In this document: in pieces, positions 27,434 through 35,535 of the stretch | Layout: each line of letters begins with the position of its first letter | Numbering within the stretch: the stretch's first letter is position 1 | NCBI GenBank assembly: GCA_903925005.1 | Contig: CAIYDX010000083.1 | Span: 1 to 50,160, forward strand | Source: an uncultured Geobacteraceae bacterium | GTDB lineage: Bacteria; Desulfobacterota; Desulfuromonadia; Geobacterales; Pseudopelobacteraceae | Length of the DNA: 50,160 nucleotides | Direction of reading: 5' to 3' | Notes under the pieces: generated by a model | Database searches by the model: none | Told to the model about the DNA's origin: nothing | Seen by the model: the letters and a program-made list of their open reading frames with translations, nothing else | Program-made: the position numbers and the translations under genes

Positions 27434-27466
27434 AACAAAAAGCCGCTCGACTATAGCAGAGCGGCT
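27434..27466 (-). terminator. Intrinsic terminator between transglycosylase and chemoreceptor genes
   Basis: 8-bp perfect stem AGCCGCTC (27441-27448) with GAGCGGCT (27459-27466), loop 10 nt. On the minus strand it is followed by TTTTTG, a leftward terminator. It lies 130 bases after the transglycosylase stop and 38 bases before the chosen chemoreceptor start, so there is almost no room for a separate promoter between it and that gene. It could instead be a leader attenuator of the chemoreceptor gene, with a TATAAA-like box just upstream. Confidence 0.7.
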
Positions 27467-27597
27467 ACTTTTATATCAAGAAAAAACACCTGTGATCGCA
27501 CTCTTGAGTTTATTCTTAACCGGAAGCTGCATGCGATTGGAACATGTTTCCGGAAATAGATATTCGAAACTGAAATTAGAGTAGTGGTGGAGTCGGG

Positions 27598-28227
27598 TCA
27601 GCGGATTCTTGATGTGGTATCGGCCAATGCCAGTTTATCGTTCTGCAGGGAGAGTTCAACCATCATCTCTCGCCTTATCATGCGGATTTTTTTCATATAC
27701 GCATCGGCCTGCGGTCCCTGACCACAATAATATTTTTTGGCACGTTCCAGGTTTCCCCTGGCCATGTCAAGTTTGGCATAAAGCTCGCAAATTGCGGCTT
27801 CGGCACATTTGCCGTCGTCAAGCATGTCATTGGACGAATAGCCGTGGCTGCGGGCGCGAATCGGCATCAACTGCCATACCCCAAGCGCTCCACATGGCGA
27901 AACCGCCCGGTGAGAGAGCTGAAAACCGCCGGTTTCAGCCAGCGCAATCTCAGCCAGGTCAAACGGCATGAATACCGTGCCGTATGTCTTTTCAAAACAT
28001 ATAACCGCCAGACGATGCGCTCGTTCAGGTGACGTTATACGAGAGAACGCCGACTCGATAACCGCCTGCTGCTTTTTCCGCTGAATAATGGAAATTCTGC
28101 TTTTGTCAAGGATGGATAAGGCGGTGGCTTGAGATGTGGTAGATTGAATTTCCGTCTGCTTGAACGGGGCGTTTTCGCACGCTGTTAATATTAACAGGCA
28201 TGTCAAATAGATAAGTTTTTTTCGCAT
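27598..28227 (-). CDS. Lytic transglycosylase-like lipoprotein (SLT fold)
   Basis: 209 residues from the ATG at 28227. The signal ends in a lipobox LTAC (Cys about 17), so it should be anchored in a membrane. The SLT-like segment AETGGFQLSHRAVSPCGALGVWQLMP contains the catalytic-Glu region and the GAxGxxQxMP block of soluble lytic transglycosylases, which cleave peptidoglycan. The Ser of the ES motif is Thr here. The chosen start has no ribosome site; the strong AAAGGAG at 28312-28318 is 85 bases upstream and has no start codon close to it, so initiation may be odd. A copy of the repeat that also precedes rrf2 stands 117 bases upstream. Confidence 0.82.
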   Translation of the reverse strand: MRKKLIYLTCLLILTACENAPFKQTEIQSTTSQATALSILDKSRISIIQRKKQQAVIESAFSRITSPERAHRLAVICFEKTYGTVFMPFDLAEIALAETGGFQLSHRAVSPCGALGVWQLMPIRARSHGYSSNDMLDDGKCAEAAICELYAKLDMARGNLERAKKYYCGQGPQADAYMKKIRMIRREMMVELSLQNDKLALADTTSRIR

Positions 28228-28343
28228 AATAAATGAGTAGGGAAGTTGTAGTGGCTTTGCCGGAGTGGCGTCGTTGCCCACATGAATCGAGGGCGTAACT
28301 CCGGCGGGATGCTCCTTTCTAGTTATTTTGTTCTGACCCTGAT

Positions 28344-28471
28344 AAACAGGATAAGTGCGTTAACGAAATAATTTTCTGAAAAAAACGCATAAAACAATTT
28401 CTAACGCACTAAAACGACAAAATCCCGATAAGCGGGACTTTGGAAGTTTTGTTCAGGTTGTCGGAACAGTA
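28344..28471 (-). repeat. Repeat element copy 1, upstream of the transglycosylase gene
   Basis: About 128 bp, imperfectly matching 28967-29085 in the same orientation. Conserved blocks are AAACAGGATAAGTGCGTT at one end and CTAACGCACTAAAA about 40 bases on. The arms AGTGCGTTA (28354-28362) and TAACGCACT (28402-28410) form a perfect 9-bp inverted repeat spanning 57 nt, the same 57 nt as in copy 2. This copy also holds a CCCG/CGGG hairpin (28423-28436) that could terminate leftward transcription with its TTTTGTCGTTTT tail. Together with 28466-28494 it lies between a promoter and the lipoprotein gene. Confidence 0.8.
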
Positions 28472-28494
28472 CATCATTCGTTGAGGTCTGTCAA
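28466..28494 (-). promoter_or_regulatory. Probable promoter of the transglycosylase gene
   Basis: On the minus strand, TTGACA (28494-28489), a 17-base spacer and TACTGT (28471-28466). The -35 is perfect; the -10 matches the consensus at three or four positions. Transcription would run directly into repeat copy 1. Confidence 0.5.
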
Positions 28495-28538
28495 CTTAAT
28501 TTAAAAATTTATCAACAATATCAAAGTGTTGTGATTGC

Positions 28539-28946
28539 CTATTCCCCTATTGCCAACTCCTTGAGAGTCACTGCTTTCAATACACCGCGAACCTCTCCTT
28601 GAACCCGCCTCCAGACCGAATGTACATTACAGGTAGCGGAGCGGTCACAATCCGAAGGAGTAACGACACAACGGTTCGGAATTATCGGCCCTTCAACCGC
28701 TTCGACGACTTCCAGCAGGGTAATATTTTCCGGGGAGCGTCCGAGCATAAAACCACCACCGGTACCGCGGAATGATTTGACCAGCCCGATTTTACTGAAC
28801 TGCTGGAATATTTTGGCAAGAAATGTGGGGGGAACGTCGACTGCGATAGCTATATCACTCAGCAGGCAGACTTTGTCAAGCGGTTTGCCTGCCAGATATA
28901 CTATACCCCTGATAGCATATTCACCTTTACGAGTAAGCTCCATCAT
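28539..28946 (-). CDS. Rrf2-family transcriptional regulator with three-Cys Fe-S site
   Basis: 135 residues. The N-terminal winged helix opens MMELTRKGEYAIRGIVYLA and holds a recognition helix near VPPTFLAKIFQQFSKIGLVKSFRGTGGGF. A C-terminal loop has three cysteines in RCVVTPSDCDRSATCNVHSVW, spaced C-x6-C-x5-C, like the Fe-S binding loops of IscR, NsrR and RirA. Such proteins sense iron, oxygen, NO or sulfur status. AGGGG lies 7 bases before the ATG. The gene is enclosed by two copies of a ~120-bp repeat, so these may be its operators or a mobile unit. Its regulon is not visible from the sequence. Confidence 0.9.
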   Translation of the reverse strand: MMELTRKGEYAIRGIVYLAGKPLDKVCLLSDIAIAVDVPPTFLAKIFQQFSKIGLVKSFRGTGGGFMLGRSPENITLLEVVEAVEGPIIPNRCVVTPSDCDRSATCNVHSVWRRVQGEVRGVLKAVTLKELAIGE

Positions 28947-28966
28947 AGAAAACCCCTAACTATTAC

Positions 28967-29085
28967 AAACAGGATAAGTGCGTTGAAGAAGACTTTTTCT
29001 GCCAAAATTACAGAGAACAACTACTAACGCACTAAAAAGACACTATATATCCTTTTAGGAGTTTTGCTGAAACTTGTCAACAGTA
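28967..29085 (-). repeat. Repeat element copy 2, upstream of rrf2
   Basis: About 119 bp, with arms AGTGCGTT (28977-28984) and AACGCACT (29026-29033) in a perfect 8-bp inverted repeat spanning 57 nt. It matches copy 1 over the end blocks and the right-hand flank. On the minus strand a TTGACA (29080-29075), a 17-base spacer and TAAAAG could be the rrf2 promoter, so the inverted repeat would be in the 5' leader, ending about 20 bases before the start codon. Confidence 0.8.
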
Positions 29086-29098
29086 TTTATTGTGCACT

Positions 29099-29950
29099 TT
29101 ATGCCGCAGGCTCCGGTATCTCATCATTTACTATAACCCTCTTCTTGCCGAAGATCAGTGCCACCCAGATACTTATCTCATACATAAGGTAGAGTGGAAT
29201 CATGATCACAAACATGGTGATCAGATCTGCATGGAATGCCGCTACTATCGAGCTGACAAGTAATGCATATTTCCGTTTTGGCGCAAGGAACTGATAGCTT
29301 ACAATGCCGAAACGCGCCAGAAGAAGGGTCAGTACCGGCAGTTCGAAGATCAGGCCGAACAGCAGAATCAGTCGCAGGCAAAAGTTGACGTAGGCGCTGA
29401 TATTGAACCAGCTTTGCAGCCCTTCGGCCTCATACGACAGAGAAAAATTGATAATTACCGGCCAGATAATGACCAAAAAAAACATTGCGCCGATACAGAA
29501 GGTAACTGTTGCAGCAAAGACAAACGGAACCACCAGTCGTTGCTCGCGCCTTGTCAGGCCTGGCGCTACAAATGACCAGATCTGATAGAACACGACAGGC
29601 AGAACCATGACAAATCCGGCCAGCATCGATATCTTGCACTGAATGAAAAACGGTTCCAGAGGTGCGCTGTAGTTGAGTTGGTGCTGTTTTTGCGGTGTAT
29701 TGATCTCCTGGTCAAGTTTGTAGCGGGTGTACATTGATGGGGAAAGTTCTTTGACCTTGAGATAGACGCCCTTCTTGATCTCGGTAAGGTAGGTCTTGCC
29801 GCTCAGCGGTTTCTCGACGAATTTGAGAAGGTCGCTGGAGAAGTTCCATGCCACTCCCATGCCGACGACAATAGCAATAACGATTATGACCAGTCGCTTG
29901 CGCAGTTCAACGAGATGTTCTATTACGGGTATTACTCTTTCTTCGCTCAT
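29099..29950 (-). CDS. tatC: Sec-independent protein translocase TatC
   Basis: 283 residues, about six transmembrane segments. HLVELRKRL near the N-terminus, PLEPFFIQCKISMLAGFVMVLP, and VAPGLTRREQR are the TatC signatures. TatC is the receptor for twin-arginine signal peptides in the inner membrane and carries folded proteins out with TatA/B. A region of about 40 residues between the first and second membrane segments (TEIKKG to QLNYS) is longer than in E. coli. AGGAAG stands at ribosome-site distance before the ATG. tatA/B are not in the window. Upstream neighbour rnr is 60 bases away on the same strand. Confidence 0.94.
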   Translation of the reverse strand: MSEERVIPVIEHLVELRKRLVIIVIAIVVGMGVAWNFSSDLLKFVEKPLSGKTYLTEIKKGVYLKVKELSPSMYTRYKLDQEINTPQKQHQLNYSAPLEPFFIQCKISMLAGFVMVLPVVFYQIWSFVAPGLTRREQRLVVPFVFAATVTFCIGAMFFLVIIWPVIINFSLSYEAEGLQSWFNISAYVNFCLRLILLFGLIFELPVLTLLLARFGIVSYQFLAPKRKYALLVSSIVAAFHADLITMFVIMIPLYLMYEISIWVALIFGKKRVIVNDEIPEPAA

Positions 29951-30009
29951 GCTTTCTTCCTATCACAGTGGTGTGTCGGCTTGCAACCCGGGATTTACAA
30001 TAAACAATA

Positions 30010-32304
30010 TTAACGGCGCTTTCTGCCGCCTGTTTTCCCCGACGTGGTGTGGCTGCTTTTCCCACTTTTTTTCACCTGATCGCACCCTTCACCTCGTGGC
30101 TGCAGACCGGCCAGCCGTTTGCCTCGGAGCGGAATGCGCGGATACTCTTCCGCTCCGATCACCTTGGCTCCCGACCGGGTGGCGGGTGTGGAGGCGGAGT
30201 GTGTTGCCAGTACAAACTCGATGCGACGTGTGCCGGGAGAAACTGCCGCCACGGTGACTCGCGCCGCATCGCCGATCCGGAACAAGGTGCCGGTGCGTCG
30301 CCCGATCAACGAGTGCTGTTTCTCGGCATGACTGTACAGGTCGTCAGTCAGAGTGGAGATGTGTACCAACCCCTCCACGAACAGCTCTTCAAGTTCCACG
30401 AAAAAGCCGAAGTTGGTTACCCCGGTGATGTATCCGTCAAACTGCTCTCCGACATGCTGCTGCATGTACTGGAGCTTCTTCATCTCCACGACATCCCGCT
30501 CCGCCTCCATGGCGACCCGTTCGCGCTTGCTGGTGTGCTCGGCGACTTCGCCCAGCCGTTCGGTGGCGATAGCAAGCTGCCGGGAGGCGTTGGCAAGCGC
30601 TGCTTTCAATATCCGGTGGACCACCAGATCGGGATAACGCCTGATAGGAGAGGTGAAGTGGCAGTAACAGTCCGATGCCAGGCCGAAGTGTCCGACGTTG
30701 TCGGTGGCATAGCGAGCCTGTTTCATGCAGCGGAGCAGTGAGTAGTTGATCATTCGCTCTTCAGGTTGACCATCGGCCTGGGCCAGCAGGCGCTGAAGCT
30801 CGGACGGTTTAACCTTTTCTTCGACCAGTTTGAATTCGTAACCGAAACCATGGATGAATTCCTGAAAGGTATGCAGCTTGGCCGGGTCCGGATTCTCGTG
30901 GACACGATAGAGAAAAGGGATGTTACGGGCGGTGATGGTGCGGGCCACCGCTTCGTTGGCGCCCAGCATGAACTCCTCGATCAACTGGTGTGCCAGGTTC
31001 CGTTCGGCGCGGATAATTCCCTCTGTCTGGCCGGTCAGTCCGATAATTATTTCCGGCTCGGGGAGGTCGAAATCGATGCTACCGCGTTTTTTTCGCATCG
31101 CCATCAGAATCAGGGCCAGCTCCTTCATTTCCCGCAGCATCGGTGACACCGGCCGAAATTTGTCGGCCAGTTCGTGATCGTCATCGACAATGATCTGCTT
31201 CACAATCGTATAGGTCAGGCGGGCCGTACTTTTGATGACGCTGGTATAGAAGGACGACTCCAGCATGGTTCCACTGCGATCAAAGAGCATTTCGGCGGTC
31301 ATCGTCAGACGATCAACGTTGGGGTTGAGCGAGCAGATGCCGTTTGAAAGCCGCTCCGGCAGCATCGGAATGCAGCGGTCCGGGAAGTAGACCGAGGTGC
31401 CGCGCAGGTAGGCTTCGCGGTCCAGCGAACTGTCTTTTTTTACATAGTGGGAAACATCGGCTATCGAGACCCAGAGCCGGAAATTATCACCTTCGCGGCG
31501 CAGGGAAACTGCGTCGTCGAAATCGCGGGCGGTTTCCCCGTCAATAGTTACAGTCAACATCGAGCGCAGATCTACGCGTCCCTTCAAATCATCATCGGAG
31601 ACCGTTTCGGTAATTCCTTCCGCTTCGGCCAGCACGTCCGGGCCGAAAACATGCGGCAGATCAAAACGGCGAATCACCGACTGTATCTCCACCTCCGGGT
31701 CATCCGGCCATCCCAGTACCTCGACGATTCGTCCTTCGGCCGGGCGCCCCCCCAGCGGATATGAAGTCAGCTCGGCCACGACTTGATGGCCGTCTTCCGC
31801 CTGACCGCGCCCTTTGGCCGGTATCGACAGTACCAGATTCAGCCGCTGGTCATCGGGAATGATGATCGCGCCGCGCCTGGTCTCCTCATAGCGACCGACG
31901 ATGCGGCTGGTTGCGCGCTCCAGCACCGCAAGTACCCGCCCATCCAGTTTGTTCCCACCCATGCGGCTCGGCGTGGAGCTGGCCTCTACCAGGTCGCCAT
32001 GCAGCGCACTCTTCAAAAACTTTGACGGGATAAAGATATCCTCGCCCCCCTCTTCGGGGGTCACAAAGCCGTACCCGTCGCGGTGTACCGAGATTCGACC
32101 GCGAGTGCTCTTTATTTTTCCCGGCAGGCTGTAACTGTTGCCCTTTAGTCTGACCAATTCGCCATCTTCGGCCATGTCGTCCAGCATGTTTTTCATCTCC
32201 CGCTTGACGTGACGACCACCAAACATGCGCTCAAGCTCTGCAAAACTTGTGGCTTTTTCCTGATTTTTGAAAAATGCCAATATATGTTTTTTGGTGAGAT
32301 TCAT
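30010..32304 (-). CDS. rnr: Ribonuclease R (RNB-family 3'-5' exoribonuclease)
   Basis: 764 residues. An N-terminal winged helix (about 1-60), cold-shock-like RNA-binding domains (about 65-220), the RNB catalytic domain (about 230-590) and an S1 domain (about 635-715) are in the usual order, with a basic C-terminal tail (GKTGGRKRR). The catalytic Asp cluster is in TIDGETARDFDDAVSL. It degrades structured RNA in the 3'-5' direction and takes part in trans-translation and stress survival. AAGGAG precedes the ATG. There is no sign of a truncated RNase II type. Confidence 0.95.
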   Translation of the reverse strand: MNLTKKHILAFFKNQEKATSFAELERMFGGRHVKREMKNMLDDMAEDGELVRLKGNSYSLPGKIKSTRGRISVHRDGYGFVTPEEGGEDIFIPSKFLKSALHGDLVEASSTPSRMGGNKLDGRVLAVLERATSRIVGRYEETRRGAIIIPDDQRLNLVLSIPAKGRGQAEDGHQVVAELTSYPLGGRPAEGRIVEVLGWPDDPEVEIQSVIRRFDLPHVFGPDVLAEAEGITETVSDDDLKGRVDLRSMLTVTIDGETARDFDDAVSLRREGDNFRLWVSIADVSHYVKKDSSLDREAYLRGTSVYFPDRCIPMLPERLSNGICSLNPNVDRLTMTAEMLFDRSGTMLESSFYTSVIKSTARLTYTIVKQIIVDDDHELADKFRPVSPMLREMKELALILMAMRKKRGSIDFDLPEPEIIIGLTGQTEGIIRAERNLAHQLIEEFMLGANEAVARTITARNIPFLYRVHENPDPAKLHTFQEFIHGFGYEFKLVEEKVKPSELQRLLAQADGQPEERMINYSLLRCMKQARYATDNVGHFGLASDCYCHFTSPIRRYPDLVVHRILKAALANASRQLAIATERLGEVAEHTSKRERVAMEAERDVVEMKKLQYMQQHVGEQFDGYITGVTNFGFFVELEELFVEGLVHISTLTDDLYSHAEKQHSLIGRRTGTLFRIGDAARVTVAAVSPGTRRIEFVLATHSASTPATRSGAKVIGAEEYPRIPLRGKRLAGLQPRGEGCDQVKKSGKSSHTTSGKTGGRKRR

Positions 32305-32445
32305 TGACAGCTCCTTGATGATTCGTAGGAAAGTCGAGGCGGGAAAGCCGCACGTCAGGTTTAATAAGGGTGGGAAGGGAAGGTGCTCTCTACACTACCT
32401 CAACAATTAAATACGAAAATTTAGCGCATTTTCAGCGAATGGTGG

Positions 32446-33828
32446 CTAATCGTTCTGATCAGATAATTCTACATTTGTAACTTTAACCCGGTTACGCCCG
32501 GCAGCCTTTGCCGCATACAATCCCTGATCGGCAAGAGTGAGCAGTATTTCTGGTTTTGCGGCCTGATTGGGGATAATGTTGGCTACGCCAAGGCTTATGG
32601 TTACATGAGGCGCCACGTCGGAAGCAGAGTGGGGAATTGCCAGCGCCAGCACCGATCGGCGTATCCGCTCGGCCAGGTCGGTAGCGGCATTCAGATCGGT
32701 TGTTGGCAAAAGCAGGGCAAACTCCTCGCCGCCGTAGCGTACCGCAATATCTCCAGGGCGATGAGCTGATTGGTCAATTGCCGTGGCAACGGCTTTAAGG
32801 CAGGCATCTCCCTCCTGGTGGCCATAGGTGCCGTTGTAGCGTTTGAAGAAGTCGATATCCACAAGGATGATCGATAATTCCCCACATTCTCTCAACATGC
32901 GTCGCCATTCTCTATCAAGAGCCTCATCAAAGAAACGGCGGTTGCTGATCCCGGTAAGTCCATCCTTCATGGCCATGTTTCTGAGCTGTTCCTCTAACTG
33001 TTTCTGTTCGGTGATGTCACTGATGATCCCGGTAAACAGCATCTTGTTGTTTACGTGCATCTCACTCACACCCAGCCGCATCGGAAAGGTTGTGCCATCC
33101 TTGCGCAGGCCGGTCACTTCCTTGCCGACGCCTATGATTTGCGCTCGACCGGTCTTAATAAAATCATTAACATATCTGGCATGCTCGGAAAGATACGGGT
33201 CCGGCATCAGCACATCGATGTTTTTGCCAATTATTTCGTCCGCGCGGTAACCGAAAATACGCTCCGCGGCCTTGTTGAATTCCTCGACGAGAAGGTCAGT
33301 ATTAATTACAAGAATTGCCTCAACAGCTGTGTCAACGATGGAACGAACCCTTTCGGAACTCTCCTGAAGCGCAGTTTCAACGGCTTTTCTACGCTCAATT
33401 TCTTTTATTGCCAGCTGGTGAAGCCGACGACTCTCTTGTGCTGTCAACATCAGATCGGTAACATCCTGAATGGACGCCAAGGCGTATACGCCATTATCGA
33501 TAACAATCGGGGTTACAGTTGTCTGCTGAATTCGCTTCTGCCCGTCAGCCCGGACAGAGGGGATAAGATGAGGATGCAGCTGTGGTGAAAAAATCACCGG
33601 TGGCCCCCCCTCGAAAATCGGACGGATTCTTCCGGCATAGCGTATCGCGCCCAGGTCGGGGTACAAGTCTGTTACCGGATTGCCGACGATCTGTTCGCGT
33701 TGGACCCCGGTCCATTCAGTCAGCAGGCTGTTCCAGAACAGCACTGTCAAATCCGGAGCCAGCACCAGCACCCCAATCGGCAAGGTATCGAGCAGCAGAC
33801 ACATTTGAGCAAATATGTTTGTCAGCAT
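32446..33828 (-). CDS. PAS-PAS diguanylate cyclase (GGEEF, with inhibitory site)
   Basis: 460 residues, no membrane segment. Two PAS domains (about 10-130 and 160-285) precede GGDEF (about 300-450). The active site is R-Y-GGEEF, and an RPGD (R-x-x-D) lies five residues before it, the c-di-GMP inhibitory I-site, so synthesis should be feedback-limited. It makes c-di-GMP from two GTP in the cytoplasm under control of PAS signals. It is the last gene of a three-gene set: receiver (34445-34810), CheC (33837-34439), then this cyclase, with gaps of 5 and 8 bases. That set suggests receiver-phosphatase control of the cyclase pathway. Confidence 0.93.
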   Translation of the reverse strand: MLTNIFAQMCLLLDTLPIGVLVLAPDLTVLFWNSLLTEWTGVQREQIVGNPVTDLYPDLGAIRYAGRIRPIFEGGPPVIFSPQLHPHLIPSVRADGQKRIQQTTVTPIVIDNGVYALASIQDVTDLMLTAQESRRLHQLAIKEIERRKAVETALQESSERVRSIVDTAVEAILVINTDLLVEEFNKAAERIFGYRADEIIGKNIDVLMPDPYLSEHARYVNDFIKTGRAQIIGVGKEVTGLRKDGTTFPMRLGVSEMHVNNKMLFTGIISDITEQKQLEEQLRNMAMKDGLTGISNRRFFDEALDREWRRMLRECGELSIILVDIDFFKRYNGTYGHQEGDACLKAVATAIDQSAHRPGDIAVRYGGEEFALLLPTTDLNAATDLAERIRRSVLALAIPHSASDVAPHVTISLGVANIIPNQAAKPEILLTLADQGLYAAKAAGRNRVKVTNVELSDQND

Positions 33829-33836
33829 ACCGGTCC

Positions 33837-34439
33837 TTATCCGTTTATTGCCGTTTCCAGGGCTTCAACAAAGCTGTCGAATGAGCCAATCTCAAACAGC
33901 AACAAAAATTCTCCGGTTATATGCCGACTTTGAACCGTAAAACGGGTTGTTACCTCCATTGCCGCGCTTTCCTGTTGCAGTACCGGCAACAAGATGCCTC
34001 TCAGGTTCCCCTCCTGATACGTGGGAATTGCGTAATTGAGGCGGGAATCAAGTATGTTGCCGATGGAACCCATGACGGCATTCAACAGGATATTGCCTAT
34101 CTCTGTCAGGGTGCCGGTCTTGATTGCATCCAGATCGGCACCGGGAATCTCCTCGCCCATCAGCAAATCCACCAGTTTTGAGGCGCTGTCCGGAGTGAAA
34201 AGCAGGGTCGAAAGTCCGCTGAACTTACCGCTGAATTGGAGTGAAACCAGTGAAACCGTCTCTTCGGACCGGTTATTGAAATGATTGTCAAAATCGTTCG
34301 GGTGGACAACAACAATCCGGGGAACTTCAAGAGTTATATGGTGAGCTAGAAGTTCGTTTAATGTACCTGCTGCTTTGCCGACGCCTATATTGATTATTTC
34401 ACGAAGTGCATCCAGTAGGTCATCCGTAATTATTGCCAT
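33837..34439 (-). CDS. cheC: CheC-family phosphatase of receiver proteins
   Basis: 200 residues of the CheC/CheX/FliY fold. Two active sites with the E-x2-N pattern are intact: E14-x2-N17 (LREIINIG) and E113-x2-N116 (TEIGNILLN). CheC removes phosphate from CheY-P, and in some species also binds CheD. The gene follows the single-domain receiver by 5 bases, so the receiver is the likely substrate. It lies 8 bases before a diguanylate cyclase. cheD and other che genes are not in the window, so this could be a specialised module, not the main chemotaxis set. Confidence 0.9.
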   Translation of the reverse strand: MAIITDDLLDALREIINIGVGKAAGTLNELLAHHITLEVPRIVVVHPNDFDNHFNNRSEETVSLVSLQFSGKFSGLSTLLFTPDSASKLVDLLMGEEIPGADLDAIKTGTLTEIGNILLNAVMGSIGNILDSRLNYAIPTYQEGNLRGILLPVLQQESAAMEVTTRFTVQSRHITGEFLLLFEIGSFDSFVEALETAING

Positions 34440-34444
34440 TTGAT

Positions 34445-34810
34445 CTATACCCCTTTTGCCAGAATCCGAGCAATTAAAGCCAGTAGATCTTCCTCGCCTG
34501 GAGGTTTGTTGAGCAGGGCTGCCGCGCCCAGTTCAAGGCAGATTTTCGCGGTATCTTTCTGGACGTCGGCAGTCACCATGATGATCGGTATGTTGTTGCC
34601 CTGGTCCCGCAAAACCTCCAAAAAAGTGATCCCATCCATATCCGGCATCAGAATGTCACTGATTATCAGATCAGGTTTAGTGGTCCGCAACAGTTCAAGA
34701 GCACTTTTGCCGCTATCTGCCTGGATAATTTCATGTCCCCCCTTTTTGAGGGTCTTGCCGATCTGCATGCGGGAAAACGATGAATCGTCAACATGGAAAA
34801 TAATTGCCAT
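34445..34810 (-). CDS. Single-domain response regulator (CheY-like), partner of CheC
   Basis: 121 residues, receiver only. D8/D9 (HVDDS), phosphoacceptor D52 (ISDILMPDMDG), the Thr in MVTAD and K102 (LNKPP) are in place. Start ATG has AAAGG upstream. It begins a leftward set with CheC and a PAS-GGDEF cyclase. The kinase that phosphorylates it is not in the operon; several orphan hybrid kinases are in the window, but no pairing can be made. The 311-base region to its right (34811-35121) separates it from a divergent receiver gene and is AT-rich, with no other gene I can support. Confidence 0.9.
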   Translation of the reverse strand: MAIIFHVDDSSFSRMQIGKTLKKGGHEIIQADSGKSALELLRTTKPDLIISDILMPDMDGITFLEVLRDQGNNIPIIMVTADVQKDTAKICLELGAAALLNKPPGEEDLLALIARILAKGV

Positions 34811-35121
34811 AACAAAAGCCTTTCTATCGCGATATAGTTGTATTGAAAATACTTTTTTTAAATTTATTGCTATTTAACAATGCATTTGTAACAATAAAAA
34901 ACGTAGTTGTTCCTTAATTGTCGACAATACCACCTTGGGCCATCAACCGTCAAAACAATTACTGAAAATTTTGAGAGTATACCTGGTTCAAGCCGGGGAT
35001 ATATGTTTTGCGGACGTAATCAGATAATTTCCAAATTAACGACAAAACAGTGGTATCAATATACTGAAGATTCTGAGAAAATGATCGAAGTTTTTCCCAG
35101 GTATGGACGGAAAGGGTGAGT
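34811..35121. other. AT-rich divergent intergenic region
   Basis: About 310 bases between the divergent receiver genes. I see no supported gene, hairpin terminator or repeat. It must hold promoters for both sides, but I cannot fix them. A TTG-started frame at 34907-35119 has no ribosome site and is not accepted. Confidence 0.6.
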
Positions 35122-35496
35122 ATGCGCGTTCTTGTGGTGGATGACTCGGATATAGGGAGAATGATGGTGATTTTCGGCCTTGATGGCTCCTGCGTATGCG
35201 ATGAGGCAAGCGATGGGATGGAAGCGCTTGACCTGTTCACCAAGGCTTCGGCTGCCGGTCAGCCTTACGATCTGGTGTTTATGGATATTGTAATGCCCAA
35301 CATGGATGGCAAAGCTGCTCTGAGGAAGATCCGGAAGCACGAAGAAGGCACCGGTTCCGGCAGAACGCCTGTCTACATGGTTTCCGCGAGCGAAATGATC
35401 GATGATGTGGCTGAACTTGCTGACGGACTTTTGAGGAAGCCGACTCCGAGGCAACAATTTCAGGAAATAGTGGCAGGCTTGCGAGACATTGTCTAA
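35122..35496 (+). CDS. Single-domain response regulator preceding an RRM protein
   Basis: 124 residues from the ATG at 35122 (AAAGGGTG 5 bases upstream); the GTG at 35116 is part of that ribosome site. Receiver residues D7/D8, D55 (VFMDIVMPNMDG) and K106 (LLRKP) are all present. A loop of several residues (KHEEGTGSGRTP) is longer than normal. It is followed, 39 bases on, by a bacterial RRM protein on the same strand. There is no output domain, so it should act on a partner protein. It runs divergently from the receiver-CheC-cyclase set. Confidence 0.88.
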   Translation: MRVLVVDDSDIGRMMVIFGLDGSCVCDEASDGMEALDLFTKASAAGQPYDLVFMDIVMPNMDGKAALRKIRKHEEGTGSGRTPVYMVSASEMIDDVAELADGLLRKPTPRQQFQEIVAGLRDIV

Positions 35497-35535
35497 TAGA
35501 CCTGATTCCGTCCCACATGAAAAGGAAACTATAAG

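Noticed and set aside
27440-27597. c-di-GMP (GEMM) riboswitch upstream of the chemoreceptor
   Set aside because: These riboswitches are frequent before chemoreceptors in Geobacter-like bacteria, but I find no GGGCAAACC or GACGCAAAGCC core on either strand here or upstream of 45736.
28203-28283. 26-codon leader peptide overlapping the transglycosylase start
   Set aside because: The nearest ribosome site (AAAGGAG at 28312-28318) is about 30 bases too far upstream and the peptide has no notable composition.
28344-29085. Integron attC sites for the two rrf2-flanking elements
   Set aside because: The arms are in the order GTGCGTT...AACGCAC, opposite to the AAC...GTT order of attC simple sites, and no integrase is near.
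34907-35119. 70-residue rightward reading frame in the receiver intergenic region
   Set aside because: It begins with TTG, has no ribosome site, no recognisable domain and AT-rich composition.
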